The notes below the pieces were generated by a model, which did no database searches, was not told where the DNA came from, and worked only from the letters and a program-made list of their open reading frames with translations. Shown here piece after piece: positions 1 to 8,342 of a stretch of 64,000 nucleotides of DNA. Numbering within the stretch: position 1 is the stretch's first letter; each line of letters opens with the position of its first letter. Both the position numbers and the translations under genes were made by a program. The stretch spans positions 372,001-436,000 of the forward strand of contig JBAZWD010000001.1 in the NCBI GenBank assembly GCA_041660525.1, in the 5' to 3' direction. Source of the DNA: JABCZS01 sp041660525 (lineage in GTDB: Bacteria; Pseudomonadota; Gammaproteobacteria; JABCZS01).

Positions 1-828
1 GTCATGGATAATCCAGGCTATCGTTTAACCGCAGATTTATTGGAAAAAAGTATTAAAGCCACGCATGAAGCGATTCACGCAGTAGTATTATGTTACCCCA
101 ATAATCCATTGGGTACGGTACTTAGGAAAAATGAATGGCAAGATATTGCAAAAGTTTTAGAACAACTGCCAAATGTTTTAATTATTTTAGATGAAGCCTA
201 TGCCGAATTAGATTTTACCGATGATGGCGCTTCACTTTTTTCTGTTGCGCCACAATTACGTGATCGCATCGTATTAATGCGCTCAGGTACAAAAGGTTTA
301 TCGGCAGCAGGTGAGCGTTTAGCCGTTTTAGTGTGTCAAAATCCTGCAATCATGGCGCGTTTATTAGAAATTAATGTGACCACATGTTTTCATCCACCGC
401 GTCATTTGCAAATGGCTTTTGCACAAGGCTTAGATGCATTTACAGATGAAAACAAACAACAATTAAAATTATTTTATCAACCGCAAATTGAGTATGTGCA
501 AAAACGTTTGCAAGCAATGAATGCGCAATTACCCGATCCGGATTATAAAATTGAAGGATCATTTTATGTATTGGCCAATTTAAAAGCTTTATTGGGCACA
601 CCCATGTCAGAAGCTGCCAATAAAGTATTTACAAACCCAACCCGTATTATTCAAACAGATGAAGAATTAGTTTATACATTATTATTCGAAGACAATATCA
701 TGCTAATGCCAGGTTCTTATTTTGGTTTAGATCCGAGTTTAGGTTATGTGCGGATCACATGCAGTATTGGCGAGCGGGATTTGGGTAAGATTTTAGATGT
801 GATTGAGCGTAGGTTGGGTCAATTATAG
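1..828 (+). CDS. PLP-dependent aminotransferase, class I/II fold (5'-truncated by window edge)
   Basis: This is the C-terminal part of a fold-type I PLP enzyme. The frame is open to base 1, and the first ATG (base 4) gives only 274 residues against the usual 350-400, so the true start lies upstream. Counted from that ATG, the substrate/PLP motif NNPLG is at 33-37, the PLP-ring aspartate and tyrosine are in DEAY (63-66), the likely Schiff-base lysine is K97 in SGTKG, and a phosphate-binding arginine follows at R105. The pattern fits histidinol-phosphate/aspartate-type aminotransferases. The substrate cannot be told from the fragment. It converges on the minus-strand operon that follows. Confidence 0.85.
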   Translation, partial: VMDNPGYRLTADLLEKSIKATHEAIHAVVLCYPNNPLGTVLRKNEWQDIAKVLEQLPNVLIILDEAYAELDFTDDGASLFSVAPQLRDRIVLMRSGTKGLSAAGERLAVLVCQNPAIMARLLEINVTTCFHPPRHLQMAFAQGLDAFTDENKQQLKLFYQPQIEYVQKRLQAMNAQLPDPDYKIEGSFYVLANLKALLGTPMSEAANKVFTNPTRIIQTDEELVYTLLFEDNIMLMPGSYFGLDPSLGYVRITCSIGERDLGKILDVIERRLGQL

Positions 829-840
829 TGTTATTCTTGC

Positions 841-898
841 AAATTGGTATCACTAATGCCAATTTGAGTCTCAATATGGCATTAGCGATGCCATATTG
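841..898. repeat. Two tandem hairpins between convergent genes
   Basis: Hairpin 1 (841-865) pairs AAATTGG with CCAATTT. Hairpin 2 (872-898) has a perfect 11-bp stem, CAATATGGCAT with ATGCCATATTG, around a 5-nt loop. The inner parts are related: the reverse complement of hairpin 1 and hairpin 2 share the pattern GGCATTAGYGATRCC. No T-tract follows, so they may end transcription from both sides inefficiently or be a small dispersed repeat. Confidence 0.55.
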
Positions 899-927
899 TA
901 TGAATTATTAAGCACAGTATTTTACTT

Positions 928-1329
928 TTAAATGCTTTGTAAAATTTCCAAACCTTTCGCTTCTTGCTGGAATAGAGTTTTATTATTTTTCAATAATTTA
1001 ATTGAAAAATTAAGCTCACCTTTCTTCAGTGGTAATGTTTGATGCGCAAGAGCTAACAATACAGTGTCATCATTAGATTTAATATCCCCATTAATTTTTA
1101 AAATTTCCTCTCTATTCATAAAATAAATAAATTCGAAATTTTCTGGGTGCTCGTCCTCTACATCTAATTTGAAACGTAAAAATAATGCTAATTTTAATGG
1201 CAATGGAAATTTGATAGTACTATTTTGTGCGTGAAAAATAATTTTATCATTATAAACTCCCATTAATGAGAATTTATTATTTAATTCGATACGAATATCA
1301 TCACAGAAAATTATATCGGTTAATTTCAT
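928..1329 (-). CDS. Hypothetical protein, DUF6941-like
   Basis: A 133-residue soluble protein. Its opening (FCDDIRIELNNKFSLMGVY) resembles the small beta-rich DUF6941 family as I recall it; no function is established for that family. There is no signal peptide or membrane segment. Its ATG follows the stop codon of the MqsA-like gene with no gap, so the two are almost certainly co-transcribed and probably translationally coupled. It is the third gene of the toxin-antitoxin-like operon. It might be an accessory or immunity factor, or simply a passenger. Confidence 0.6.
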   Translation of the reverse strand: MKLTDIIFCDDIRIELNNKFSLMGVYNDKIIFHAQNSTIKFPLPLKLALFLRFKLDVEDEHPENFEFIYFMNREEILKINGDIKSNDDTVLLALAHQTLPLKKGELNFSIKLLKNNKTLFQQEAKGLEILQSI

Positions 1330-1857
1330 TTAAGTCACCATAGCGTTACAAGCGTCCATTCCTATGTAAGAAACTGGATTGGTTGAAATAGTAATATTAT
1401 TTTTGGGAAAATTGATGACTGCAATATTTCTCAATAAAATTTCTTTTGCGAAAGTGGGTTCAAATTTTTCATCCGCAACTTCCACCATCCATGGATAAGT
1501 ATTAATTATGCGTAATAAAGCTAGAGCATTTGCAGAAAAATCGCCGTTTTTCCAGCGTGTTAAAGTTCGAATAGGTAGTTCAAAAACACGCTCAAAATAG
1601 GCCATACTAATTCCTAGAGCAGAGAGCTTTGCAATAATTTTTTTAACTAAAGCTTTTTCTGCTTGTTTTTTTGCTAACAAATAGCTTTTGTCAGTTTCAT
1701 TTAAGATGTCAATTTCTTCTTCGCAATTTTCACATTTATAATAAATTTCTTGAAAATTAAAACGTTCTCCTAAAGTAAGATAAGCATGATTTTCATTTTC
1801 ATGGCGTTTTATTTTTTCAGAACCACATACGGGGCAAGTTAATTTTTGTTTACTCAT
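1330..1857 (-). CDS. MqsA-like antitoxin/regulator (zinc ribbon plus HTH)
   Basis: A 175-residue protein with an N-terminal zinc ribbon, CPVC at 8-11 and CENC at 42-45. A helix-turn-helix follows around residues 80-120 (SMAYFERVFELPIRTLTRWK). That order is the architecture of MqsA-type antitoxins, which bind the partner toxin with one domain and the operon promoter with the other. It is longer than E. coli MqsA (131 residues), with extra C-terminal sequence. It starts 11 bp downstream of the candidate toxin gene, the toxin-first order seen in mqsRA. The zinc-ribbon/HTH call is solid; the antitoxin role is inferred from architecture and context. Confidence 0.7.
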   Translation of the reverse strand: MSKQKLTCPVCGSEKIKRHENENHAYLTLGERFNFQEIYYKCENCEEEIDILNETDKSYLLAKKQAEKALVKKIIAKLSALGISMAYFERVFELPIRTLTRWKNGDFSANALALLRIINTYPWMVEVADEKFEPTFAKEILLRNIAVINFPKNNITISTNPVSYIGMDACNAMVT

Positions 1858-1868
1858 GTTAATCTCTA

Positions 1869-2267
1869 TTAATGGAAAGTTTTTCTAATTTTATCTAACT
1901 CTATAAAAGGCAAATTTCTTGCTGGGTCTTGCCAATGCTCTTTAAAAGATTTTATTAACCATATTTTTTTTATTGGGTTATATAAAAATGCCATGTAATC
2001 AAAAATGCGCCCTGAATAAAATTCATAGGCATCCACCATGATTTTATTACTTGGTTCAGGGTTCTTTTCCCATGGTATTGAATTAATCAGTCGAGGACGC
2101 TCTAATCCTCCACTGCCAATAAATTTTATAACCTTTTGTCTTGTATCTAAGCCAAAATCAATTCTTGCATCATTAGCTGCCTCTTGTCGGACTAAGACCA
2201 CGCCGTGACTCTTTGGTTTTGCACATATAGTCTCAAACTCCTTGAGATTGTAAGCAGGCCGCCTCAA
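1869..2267 (-). CDS. Candidate toxin partner of the MqsA-like gene (unknown family)
   Basis: About 132 residues from a TTG start at 2267. An AAGGA ribosome-binding site lies 8 nt upstream (2276-2280), and a promoter sits just beyond it. The longer reading frame up to 2342 would run through that promoter and is rejected. I recognise no family. The protein is basic, lacks a signal peptide, and has a compact C-terminal half with aromatic and strand-rich stretches (MAFLYNPIKKIWLIKSFK). It precedes the zinc-ribbon/HTH gene, so it holds the toxin position of an mqsRA-like operon. MqsR itself is shorter (about 98 residues) and not clearly similar. Confidence 0.55.
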   Translation of the reverse strand: MRRPAYNLKEFETICAKPKSHGVVLVRQEAANDARIDFGLDTRQKVIKFIGSGGLERPRLINSIPWEKNPEPSNKIMVDAYEFYSGRIFDYMAFLYNPIKKIWLIKSFKEHWQDPARNLPFIELDKIRKTFH

Positions 2268-2312
2268 AGCAATTATCCTTAATTGTATCACAAAATTTAG
2301 AAAATGTAACGT

Positions 2313-2342
2313 ATCGTAACATTTCTTTGTTAATAGTGTCAA
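2313..2342 (-). promoter_or_regulatory. Sigma70-type promoter of the toxin-antitoxin-like operon
   Basis: On the minus strand a perfect -35 TTGACA (2337-2342) is followed after 18 nt by TACGAT (2313-2318). An imperfect dyad, TGTTACG..CGTTACA, covers the -10 region and could be the operator of the HTH protein encoded downstream. Expected transcription would begin about 40 nt before the TTG start at 2267. Confidence 0.55.
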
Positions 2343-2348
2343 TAAGCC

Positions 2349-2882
2349 TTATCGTATTTTTTCATCCGAAAACGCATCCCAAATTTCCGAGGATTTAGCA
2401 TCTCTAGGTAAATCACTCTCAATAATCAAATCTATCCCATTCGGAAACATGTCCAGAATTTCTTGTTTATTAATGGCCACGGGCAAATGGCTAATATTGG
2501 CGCTGGTTGAAATTAAAGGTGAATTTAATAATTTTGATAATTCTGCAATAAAAGGTTGTTGGCAAATGCGGATCGCAACAGTATCAAAGTTGCCGGTAAT
2601 TAAATGCGAAACATTTTTTTGTGCGGGCACGACCCATGTGATACCAGGGTGGGTGCGTATTTTTTCACGGATGTTTTCAGGTAAAGGTGCGATGAATTCA
2701 TTAAATCGCTCTAAGCAATCGGCAATTAAAATCAAACCTTTGCTGGCATCGCGCTGTTTGAGGTGAATGATTTTTTCAACAGCTGCTAAATGATGCGGTG
2801 AGCAATGTAAACCGTAAACAGTATCGGTGGGCATCGCAATGATGCCACCGTTTTTTAATATACTTAAGGCGCTATGGTGCAT
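2349..2882 (-). CDS. tsaC: Threonylcarbamoyl-AMP synthase
   Basis: TsaC (YrdC) makes threonylcarbamoyl-AMP from threonine, bicarbonate and ATP for t6A37 modification of ANN-decoding tRNAs. The 177-residue length matches the short TsaC form, without the Sua5 extension. Family motifs are in place: PTDTVYGL at 18-25, KQRDASKG at 42-49, an AIR strand near 103-105, and STSAN at 125-129. The ATG overlaps the end of the SCO1-type gene by 19 bp, so it is the last gene of the cytochrome oxidase assembly operon, probably by simple co-transcription. Confidence 0.93.
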   Translation of the reverse strand: MHHSALSILKNGGIIAMPTDTVYGLHCSPHHLAAVEKIIHLKQRDASKGLILIADCLERFNEFIAPLPENIREKIRTHPGITWVVPAQKNVSHLITGNFDTVAIRICQQPFIAELSKLLNSPLISTSANISHLPVAINKQEILDMFPNGIDLIIESDLPRDAKSSEIWDAFSDEKIR

Positions 2883-3496
2883 GGGCTCGCATTCGATACA
2901 ACTGCGGTATAATCTTTAGCAATATTTTTAGCATCCAGTGGCGGTGTAAAATAAGCTTGTATCGCACCTTGGCGATTAATCAGCGCAATGCTGCCACTGT
3001 GATCCACTAAATATTCTTGATCGCTCGTATACACTTTTTCAAATACAACACCAAGCTGGCGAGAAAATTCGGTAAGCTGTGTATGATTGCCTGTTACGCC
3101 GAGAAAATCTTTATTAAAATGTTGCACATATTGTTTTAATTTTTCCGGTGTATCACGCTCAGGGTCAACTGAAACAAAAATGACTTTAGGTGTAGGAATG
3201 CCTGGTTCATCGTGAATAATTTTAATCGCTTGATTTAATATGCTCATAGTCATGGGGCAAATATCAGGACAAGTAGTAAAACCAAAAAATACCAATGACC
3301 ACTGATTGAGAAAGCTTTGATCGGTAAATTTATTACCATCCATATCTTCGAGCGCGAATGTAATCAGCGGTTTGGTTTGCTCGAGTACGATGCCATGAAT
3401 CTCGAGCGCTTTGGGTGCTTCTTTTTTAAATATAAATAATCCGGCAAAAGCCGCTATCGCTAATAACGCTAGAATAATATAAATTTTCTTGTTCAT
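2864..3496 (-). CDS. SCO1/SenC family copper chaperone for cytochrome oxidase
   Basis: A 210-residue membrane-anchored thioredoxin-fold protein that delivers copper to the CuA centre of cytochrome c oxidase. Residues 5-23 form an uncleaved membrane anchor. The copper ligands are C76 and C80 in TTCPDICP, with the conserved histidine H166 in DHSG. The ATG at 3496 was chosen because it overlaps the cyoE stop in an ATGA junction and gives the usual short N-terminus. The upstream TTG-type extension to 3550 is unlikely. It sits among the other oxidase assembly genes. Confidence 0.92.
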   Translation of the reverse strand: MNKKIYIILALLAIAAFAGLFIFKKEAPKALEIHGIVLEQTKPLITFALEDMDGNKFTDQSFLNQWSLVFFGFTTCPDICPMTMSILNQAIKIIHDEPGIPTPKVIFVSVDPERDTPEKLKQYVQHFNKDFLGVTGNHTQLTEFSRQLGVVFEKVYTSDQEYLVDHSGSIALINRQGAIQAYFTPPLDAKNIAKDYTAVVSNASPCTIAP

Positions 3497-4365
3497 GATA
3501 AAGTCCCTATTGAAAAATGGTCGATTAGTAATAAAGCAAATAATAAGCACAAATAAATATTAGAAAAATGAAATGTTTTAATCGCGCTTAAAGGTTGTGG
3601 GCGATATTTTAATAAAACTGCGTAAACAATAAAAATGATGTCTAAAATTAATATTCCTGCGAGATAAATAAAGCCGGACATGCCGACAAGATAAGGCAAT
3701 AAGGTAATTGGTAATAATAAAATGGTATATAACAAAATACATAATTTTGTAAATTCAATACCGTGTGTAACGGGCAACATCGGGATTTGAGCTTTGGCAT
3801 AATCATCACGACGATGAATGGCGAGCGACCAAAAATGCGGTGGCGTCCAAATAAAAATAATCAGCACTAATAATAAAGCATCCGCATTAATTTGCCCAGT
3901 CACAGCGCTCCAGCCTAATAGCGGCGGCATCGCGCCTGCTAGGCCACCGATAACAATATTTTGAGGTGTTAAACGTTTTAATATCACCGTGTAAAAAAAT
4001 GCATAACCAATTAAACTTAATAAAGATAATATGGCCGTTAAAGGATTGACATAAACCGTTAAAACAAACATGGACGCCAAACCTAAGGTGCATGCAAAAA
4101 TAATCGCATGTGATTGCGAAATGCGTGCTTGTGGAATAGGGCGATTCACAGTGCGTTGCATGATTTTATCTTTTTTCTGATCAACGATATGGTTTAAAAC
4201 AGCAGCGCAAGCAGCAGCTAAACCAATGCCGATTAAACCAAAAAATAAAATAGGTAAAGGAATCATGGATGGCGTGGCCAATTGCATACCAACCAACGCC
4301 GTAATCAGCATTAGAAAAACCACTTTGGGTTTTGTTAATTGTAAGTAATCATGCCAATGAGTCAT
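3493..4365 (-). CDS. cyoE: Protohaem IX farnesyltransferase (haem O synthase)
   Basis: A polytopic UbiA-family prenyltransferase that attaches a farnesyl group to haem B to form haem O. At 290 residues it has the family's usual length and about eight or nine membrane segments. The magnesium/diphosphate motif N58-x3-D62-x3-D66 is followed by the conserved R71 and R75 (QRTVNRP). It overlaps ctaA by 17 bp and the SCO1-type gene by 4 bp. With CtaA next door, haem O is probably converted to haem A for an aa3-type oxidase, so ctaB would be an equally valid name. Confidence 0.95.
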   Translation of the reverse strand: MTHWHDYLQLTKPKVVFLMLITALVGMQLATPSMIPLPILFFGLIGIGLAAACAAVLNHIVDQKKDKIMQRTVNRPIPQARISQSHAIIFACTLGLASMFVLTVYVNPLTAILSLLSLIGYAFFYTVILKRLTPQNIVIGGLAGAMPPLLGWSAVTGQINADALLLVLIIFIWTPPHFWSLAIHRRDDYAKAQIPMLPVTHGIEFTKLCILLYTILLLPITLLPYLVGMSGFIYLAGILILDIIFIVYAVLLKYRPQPLSAIKTFHFSNIYLCLLFALLLIDHFSIGTLS

Positions 4366-5296
4366 AAATCGTTACCATACATAATAATAAAAGTGCAGCG
4401 ACGCCGTTATGTAAAACGGCGGCCCATAAAGGCACAAGAGCAACGATATTGACAATGCCTAATGAAATTTGCAGAAACAATACAAATAATAAAGAAAAAA
4501 TTAATTTTTTAATCGGTAAGTTTTTATATAAACAAAATAAACTGAAAATTAATAAATACCCTGCAGTTACCAGCGCGCCTACGCGGTGGATAAAATGTAT
4601 CGTGACACGTTCTGGATGATCTAAAAATCCACCATCAAAATTACGATCTATGGGAATAAAAATATTAAACGCTTCCATATTCAAAGGTGGCCACCATTGC
4701 GCCTGACAGGTCGGAAAATCCGGACAAGCAAAGGCTGCGTAATTTGTTGAAACCCAACCACCTAATGCAATTTGAAAAACAACAATCACGAGCCCGACTA
4801 TGCTCGCAATTTTTGCGCCCAAAATCGGGCGTGTATTAAAGGTGTGAGGATTTTTAATGCGTAAATGGATTAACCAAATCATCGACAACGTTGCCATACC
4901 GCCTAATAAATGCAACATGACTATGGTTGGATGTAATAATTTTGTGACAGTCCACATGCCCAATAAGGCTTGAAATGTAATCAAAAAACTTGTGAATAAT
5001 AATAATCCGCGCACGGGGCGTAACACAGGATTACTTTTTCTAAATGCCATAGCCGTCAATCCAAAAACAAATAAACCTAAACTTCCGGCGATATAGCGAT
5101 GAATCATTTCAATCCAAGCTTTATCGGCTTCAAACGTATGGGCTTGTACTATCAAAGAACCATAACACCCCGGCCAATCCGGGCAACCTAAACCTGCATC
5201 ACTTAAACGCGTAAAAGCGCCAACCATAACCACAGTTAAGGTCAGTAGTGTTAATAGGAAAGTAAAATGTTGATAACGTTTCAGTGCATTAGCCAA
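4349..5296 (-). CDS. ctaA: Haem A synthase
   Basis: A COX15/CtaA family membrane enzyme oxidising the C8 methyl of haem O to the formyl group of haem A. It has about eight membrane segments. The paired haem-binding histidines appear in MIHRY, HLLGG, FIHRV and VLHNG, and cysteine pairs in LGCPDWPGC and FACPDFPTC. The 315-residue frame starts with TTG at 5296, overlapping the preceding gene by 8 bp; no in-frame ATG lies before the first membrane segment. It forms the haem A branch with the adjacent cyoE. Confidence 0.93.
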   Translation of the reverse strand: MANALKRYQHFTFLLTLLTLTVVMVGAFTRLSDAGLGCPDWPGCYGSLIVQAHTFEADKAWIEMIHRYIAGSLGLFVFGLTAMAFRKSNPVLRPVRGLLLFTSFLITFQALLGMWTVTKLLHPTIVMLHLLGGMATLSMIWLIHLRIKNPHTFNTRPILGAKIASIVGLVIVVFQIALGGWVSTNYAAFACPDFPTCQAQWWPPLNMEAFNIFIPIDRNFDGGFLDHPERVTIHFIHRVGALVTAGYLLIFSLFCLYKNLPIKKLIFSLLFVLFLQISLGIVNIVALVPLWAAVLHNGVAALLLLCMVTIYDSLA

Positions 5297-5750
5297 TTTG
5301 CGAAACCTTTAATAAATGTCGTAAATCTTCCAATATATCTTTCCCAGGTGCATTTGTGGGATATTTTAAAATAATATGGTTATCGGGATCCATAATATAT
5401 AAACCTTCAGGGAGTTCGGTGGTAATAGCCAAAACCGTATCCACGCGGTTAAAATCTTTGCCCGTCGCTTCTTTGATACTCGTAATTTTTGCTTGTTGCA
5501 ACTCACACACGTCTTTTAGGCATTCGGGTGTTAAATACATAACTCGCCATAAACGCTTGTCAAATTTATAATCAGTTGTTAAATGCAAAGGTGGATTTAA
5601 TAATTCCCCATTGGGCGTGCTGGCTAATGACCAATTTGAACGTGTTGCATAAAGCCCAAATGCTAAGAATAAAGGCAAGATAAAAACAATAAAAAGCCCC
5701 CAAATAGCGCTTCGGGATAATCTAGATTTATTAACGATTTTATCTGTCAT
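5289..5750 (-). CDS. Small membrane-anchored protein of the cytochrome oxidase assembly operon
   Basis: A 153-residue protein with one N-terminal membrane helix (about residues 15-36) and a soluble domain expected to face the periplasm. Genes of this type commonly lie between SURF1 and ctaA in proteobacteria, but I know of no assigned function. The domain has a C-x4-C pair (TPECLKDVCELQ) and a thioredoxin-like feel (LYIMDPDNHIILKYP resembles the end of SCO-type domains) without a CxxxC site. It starts in an ATGA overlap with the SURF1 stop. A role in oxidase maturation is inferred from position only. Confidence 0.75.
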   Translation of the reverse strand: MTDKIVNKSRLSRSAIWGLFIVFILPLFLAFGLYATRSNWSLASTPNGELLNPPLHLTTDYKFDKRLWRVMYLTPECLKDVCELQQAKITSIKEATGKDFNRVDTVLAITTELPEGLYIMDPDNHIILKYPTNAPGKDILEDLRHLLKVSQIG

Positions 5751-6454
5751 TTCTTATCTTTTCGCTTCAAATTAACGATAATATAGATGCAGAACAAAGC
5801 ACCCGCCAAACCAAACCATTGTACCGCATAGCCTAAGTGCTTACTAGGCGGCAATGTTTTAATCTCCCAGTTCCGGACAAATCCTTGGGCAGATGCAGGG
5901 TCGAGCAATAAAACATAAGGATAAAATTTATGCTTAAATGCTTGCTCTAAACCTTTAAAATCCATACGCTGAATTTTAACTTGCCCATCAGAAGTTTTAG
6001 AAAAATTCTCACCCAAGATAAAACGATTCTCGCTAGGGTAATAAACAAGCCCAGTTAAATTGAAAGCCTGACGATATTGTTCTCGCGGAATGAGAACTTC
6101 GTTAACTGGAATCCAGCCCCTATTCACCCATAGCCAAGGTAAATCATCTGAAATAACCAAGGGTGTTAAAACATGATAGCCTACTTGCTGATTATGCATT
6201 TGATGTTCTAATAAAACAGAAAACTCATACAAGAACTTTCCGCGAACCTTTGCTTTGCTATAATCCAAAGGCTCAGAATTAGCACTTAACTCCATAGCTT
6301 GTGCCACATTTGCAGAAGCCATGGAATCCAAGATATCCTGCTTTTCCTCCATTCTGCCTAATTGCCAAAAGCCTAGGCTTAATAAAAAAGGAAATAACAG
6401 CAAAAAAGCAACGCTGGGGATGAGCTTGGGTTTAAATTGGTAATGGTAAGACAC
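5747..6454 (-). CDS. SURF1 family cytochrome oxidase assembly protein
   Basis: About 235 residues with the SURF1 plan: an N-terminal membrane helix ending in LGFWQLGRMEEK, a periplasmic domain (WVNRGWIPV motif), and a C-terminal helix (GYAVQWFGLAGALFCIY). SURF1 helps insert haem A into subunit I. I chose the GTG at 6454, which directly follows the stop of the small upstream ORF (one base between) and gives a typical N-terminus. The ATG at 6529 would add 25 residues that only shadow that ORF. Translational coupling to the small ORF is likely. Confidence 0.88.
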   Translation of the reverse strand: MSYHYQFKPKLIPSVAFLLLFPFLLSLGFWQLGRMEEKQDILDSMASANVAQAMELSANSEPLDYSKAKVRGKFLYEFSVLLEHQMHNQQVGYHVLTPLVISDDLPWLWVNRGWIPVNEVLIPREQYRQAFNLTGLVYYPSENRFILGENFSKTSDGQVKIQRMDFKGLEQAFKHKFYPYVLLLDPASAQGFVRNWEIKTLPPSKHLGYAVQWFGLAGALFCIYIIVNLKRKDKK

Positions 6455-6455
6455 T

Positions 6456-6608
6456 TTAATTTTGGTTGGATTGTTTTTGTAACGGTTCAGATGTGTGACC
6501 AGGAATATGGGAAGGTACACCTGATCCACCTCTTGGAGGATAGCGAGTATCTACCTTTCCTGTTGGACGATAGCCTAGTTCTAAAATTTTACGTTCTAGT
6601 TTTTTCAT
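6456..6608 (-). CDS. Small Pro/Gly-rich conserved-looking ORF (50 residues)
   Basis: It starts at an ATG (6608) inside the last codons of the DUF6338 gene, overlapping by 20 bp, and ends one base before the SURF1 GTG. The peptide begins MKKLERKILELGYRPTGKV, then has a PPRGGSGVP stretch. It has no membrane helix. The tight fit between its neighbours supports translation. I know of no function. The alternative is that it is non-coding spacer and SURF1 starts at 6529. Confidence 0.45.
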   Translation of the reverse strand: MKKLERKILELGYRPTGKVDTRYPPRGGSGVPSHIPGHTSEPLQKQSNQN

Positions 6609-7215
6609 TATCGTTCTCCCGACTTTTGGTTTCAAAAAATTCAATAGATGATATATCGTCGCCTAATAGTATAACCCCCTTTGAGGTTTCAACCGGCTCT
6701 TTAAATTGACCCGTTTCATTTAATTCCCAGACTTCTTCTAAATAAATTTGTTCTTTAATGGGATAAGAAGAAGCATAAGATTTACTTGCAAATACCCCGC
6801 CTATTTTACGCCGATCTTTCAAATGTACAATAACCCATAAAGGTTGCCTGCGGCTAAAAAACCAATCCCAGGGTCGTCTCATCGGAGAAACAAACCATTT
6901 TGAAAAAAATGTATTTTGCATTACCAAGCGATAGATCAAGATAGGCCATATTGCAGGAAATACAAGCAAAGTTAAAAATGCCAACACACAAAACACCCAA
7001 ATATTTTCATACCAACCAAGTGCAAAAGCTGGTGCTAACAAAAATATCAACAAGCTCAAATTCAAAATGCTATAACTCACGGCTTCCAGAAAATCATGAG
7101 AAAAATTCCGTTTCTCATTAGGTACTAGCAAATCATAGACTTTTAGAGAAATGAATCCTGGAAAAAAGAATAATAGGAGTAGATATAGACTGTTAATCTG
7201 TGTTGTATCATCCAT
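6589..7215 (-). CDS. DUF6338 family membrane protein
   Basis: A 208-residue protein with an N-terminal membrane segment (LYLLLLFFFPGFISLKVYDLL), two more hydrophobic stretches around residues 48-70 and 73-98, and a cytoplasmic C-terminal domain with a strand-rich core (VIVHLKDRRKIGGVFASKSYA) ending in acidic sequence. This matches the DUF6338 family as I recall it; its function is unknown. It is the first gene of the run leading into the cytochrome oxidase assembly operon, and it may have joined that operon secondarily. Confidence 0.7.
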   Translation of the reverse strand: MDDTTQINSLYLLLLFFFPGFISLKVYDLLVPNEKRNFSHDFLEAVSYSILNLSLLIFLLAPAFALGWYENIWVFCVLAFLTLLVFPAIWPILIYRLVMQNTFFSKWFVSPMRRPWDWFFSRRQPLWVIVHLKDRRKIGGVFASKSYASSYPIKEQIYLEEVWELNETGQFKEPVETSKGVILLGDDISSIEFFETKSRENDNEKTRT

Positions 7216-7350
7216 GATTTCCTACTCTTATATGCAGCAAGTCTAAAGTGATTTATATTTTAAGTAAATTTATCATAAAAGATTTAGTATTGGCAAGAGT
7301 ATATTGCGCAAGTGTAATGAAAACGTTCAAAGGTGTTTGAAGATTTTTAT

Positions 7351-8148
7351 TTAAGGCTTAATGTTTAAGAGGTTATTATTGTTTTGAGAGTCTTCTTTAT
7401 TTTCTAGAGACAATTCATAAACATAATGGACGCCCGCGCTAGCAGCAAAACAAGAGGCTCCAGTGATCAGCATTCCACCAATAATATGCTCAATCGCAAG
7501 ACTAAGGGCGCCAATACTAATCACAAGCCCAGTACCGCCAACTGCAAATTCAATGAAAATACATAATAAAGCGGTCCCTACTATTAATGCGCCTAGATAT
7601 TTCAAAAGATCAACGGCAAAATCAGCATTGTGATTGGGTGCGTTTGTGTTATAAGGGCGACCTTTTGCTTCGTTAATATATTTTAAGGCTAGGGTGGTTA
7701 AAAACCGTAACAAGTCCTCATCTAAATGTGAAATGGAGCTTTCATCATTAACCAATATACTTGGAACAGCATTTAAGCCATTAGCTACTTCTAGGATGAA
7801 AGAATTCAAAGTTTCATATCTAAAAGCGTAATAAAGCAGGGCTTGTTGTCTTTTATCATTTTCAAGATATAAAAGCAGCAACGCAAATAAGGATGCGCCT
7901 AATTTTTGGATAGCAAGCCTGATGGCTTCATTTTCATTGTCTCTCAATAATTGATATAAAGGTTTAAAAAGCTTAGATAGATCAGTAAAAGTAATCTTAT
8001 AGGCTTGTTTCTTGGTAAGCGTCGTAGCCTGCGTGCAGATTTCATTTATCGATAAACCAGTAGGCGTGTTTTCGCCTGCCGCTTGTAAGGCTTGTAGATA
8101 AGCTTCAAAGAAGTTGCTAATTAAAGCGGCAGAGTCTTGTTTAGGCAT
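7351..8148 (-). CDS. Hypothetical protein with C-terminal membrane hairpin (effector-like)
   Basis: A 265-residue protein of unknown family. Residues 1-180 are helical and soluble. Two adjacent hydrophobic segments follow (about 184-203 and 208-235), then a 25-residue polar, Asn-rich tail. The same plan, a soluble body with a membrane hairpin close to the C-terminus, is seen in the divergent gene at 8343 and in the gene at 34268. It is transcribed away from the PP2C-like gene across a 194-bp AT-rich gap. Translocated-effector status is a guess from context. Confidence 0.6.
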   Translation of the reverse strand: MPKQDSAALISNFFEAYLQALQAAGENTPTGLSINEICTQATTLTKKQAYKITFTDLSKLFKPLYQLLRDNENEAIRLAIQKLGASLFALLLLYLENDKRQQALLYYAFRYETLNSFILEVANGLNAVPSILVNDESSISHLDEDLLRFLTTLALKYINEAKGRPYNTNAPNHNADFAVDLLKYLGALIVGTALLCIFIEFAVGGTGLVISIGALSLAIEHIIGGMLITGASCFAASAGVHYVYELSLENKEDSQNNNNLLNIKP

Positions 8149-8342
8149 TTATCTCTCAACAAAAGGTTACTTTACAGTATACAGTTAAATTATTAACTAA
8201 ATATTAAGGCTAGGGTGAGTTGTATATAAAAAGCTTAATTATGTTATAAATCAGACCGATATATAAGGGAGAGAGTGGTAAACCTTAAGGCAGTCTTAAT
8301 GTGAGTGGGTTAGAATTTACCCATATTAATAAGAGAATACAC

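Noticed and set aside
2268..2342. Upstream extension of the candidate toxin frame to a TTG at 2342
   Set aside because: The extension covers the -35, the -10 and the ribosome-binding site of the operon, so it is very likely untranslated.
5747..6529. SURF1 start at ATG 6529
   Set aside because: The added 25 residues shadow the small upstream ORF and precede a normal SURF1 N-terminus that begins at GTG 6454; not fully excluded.
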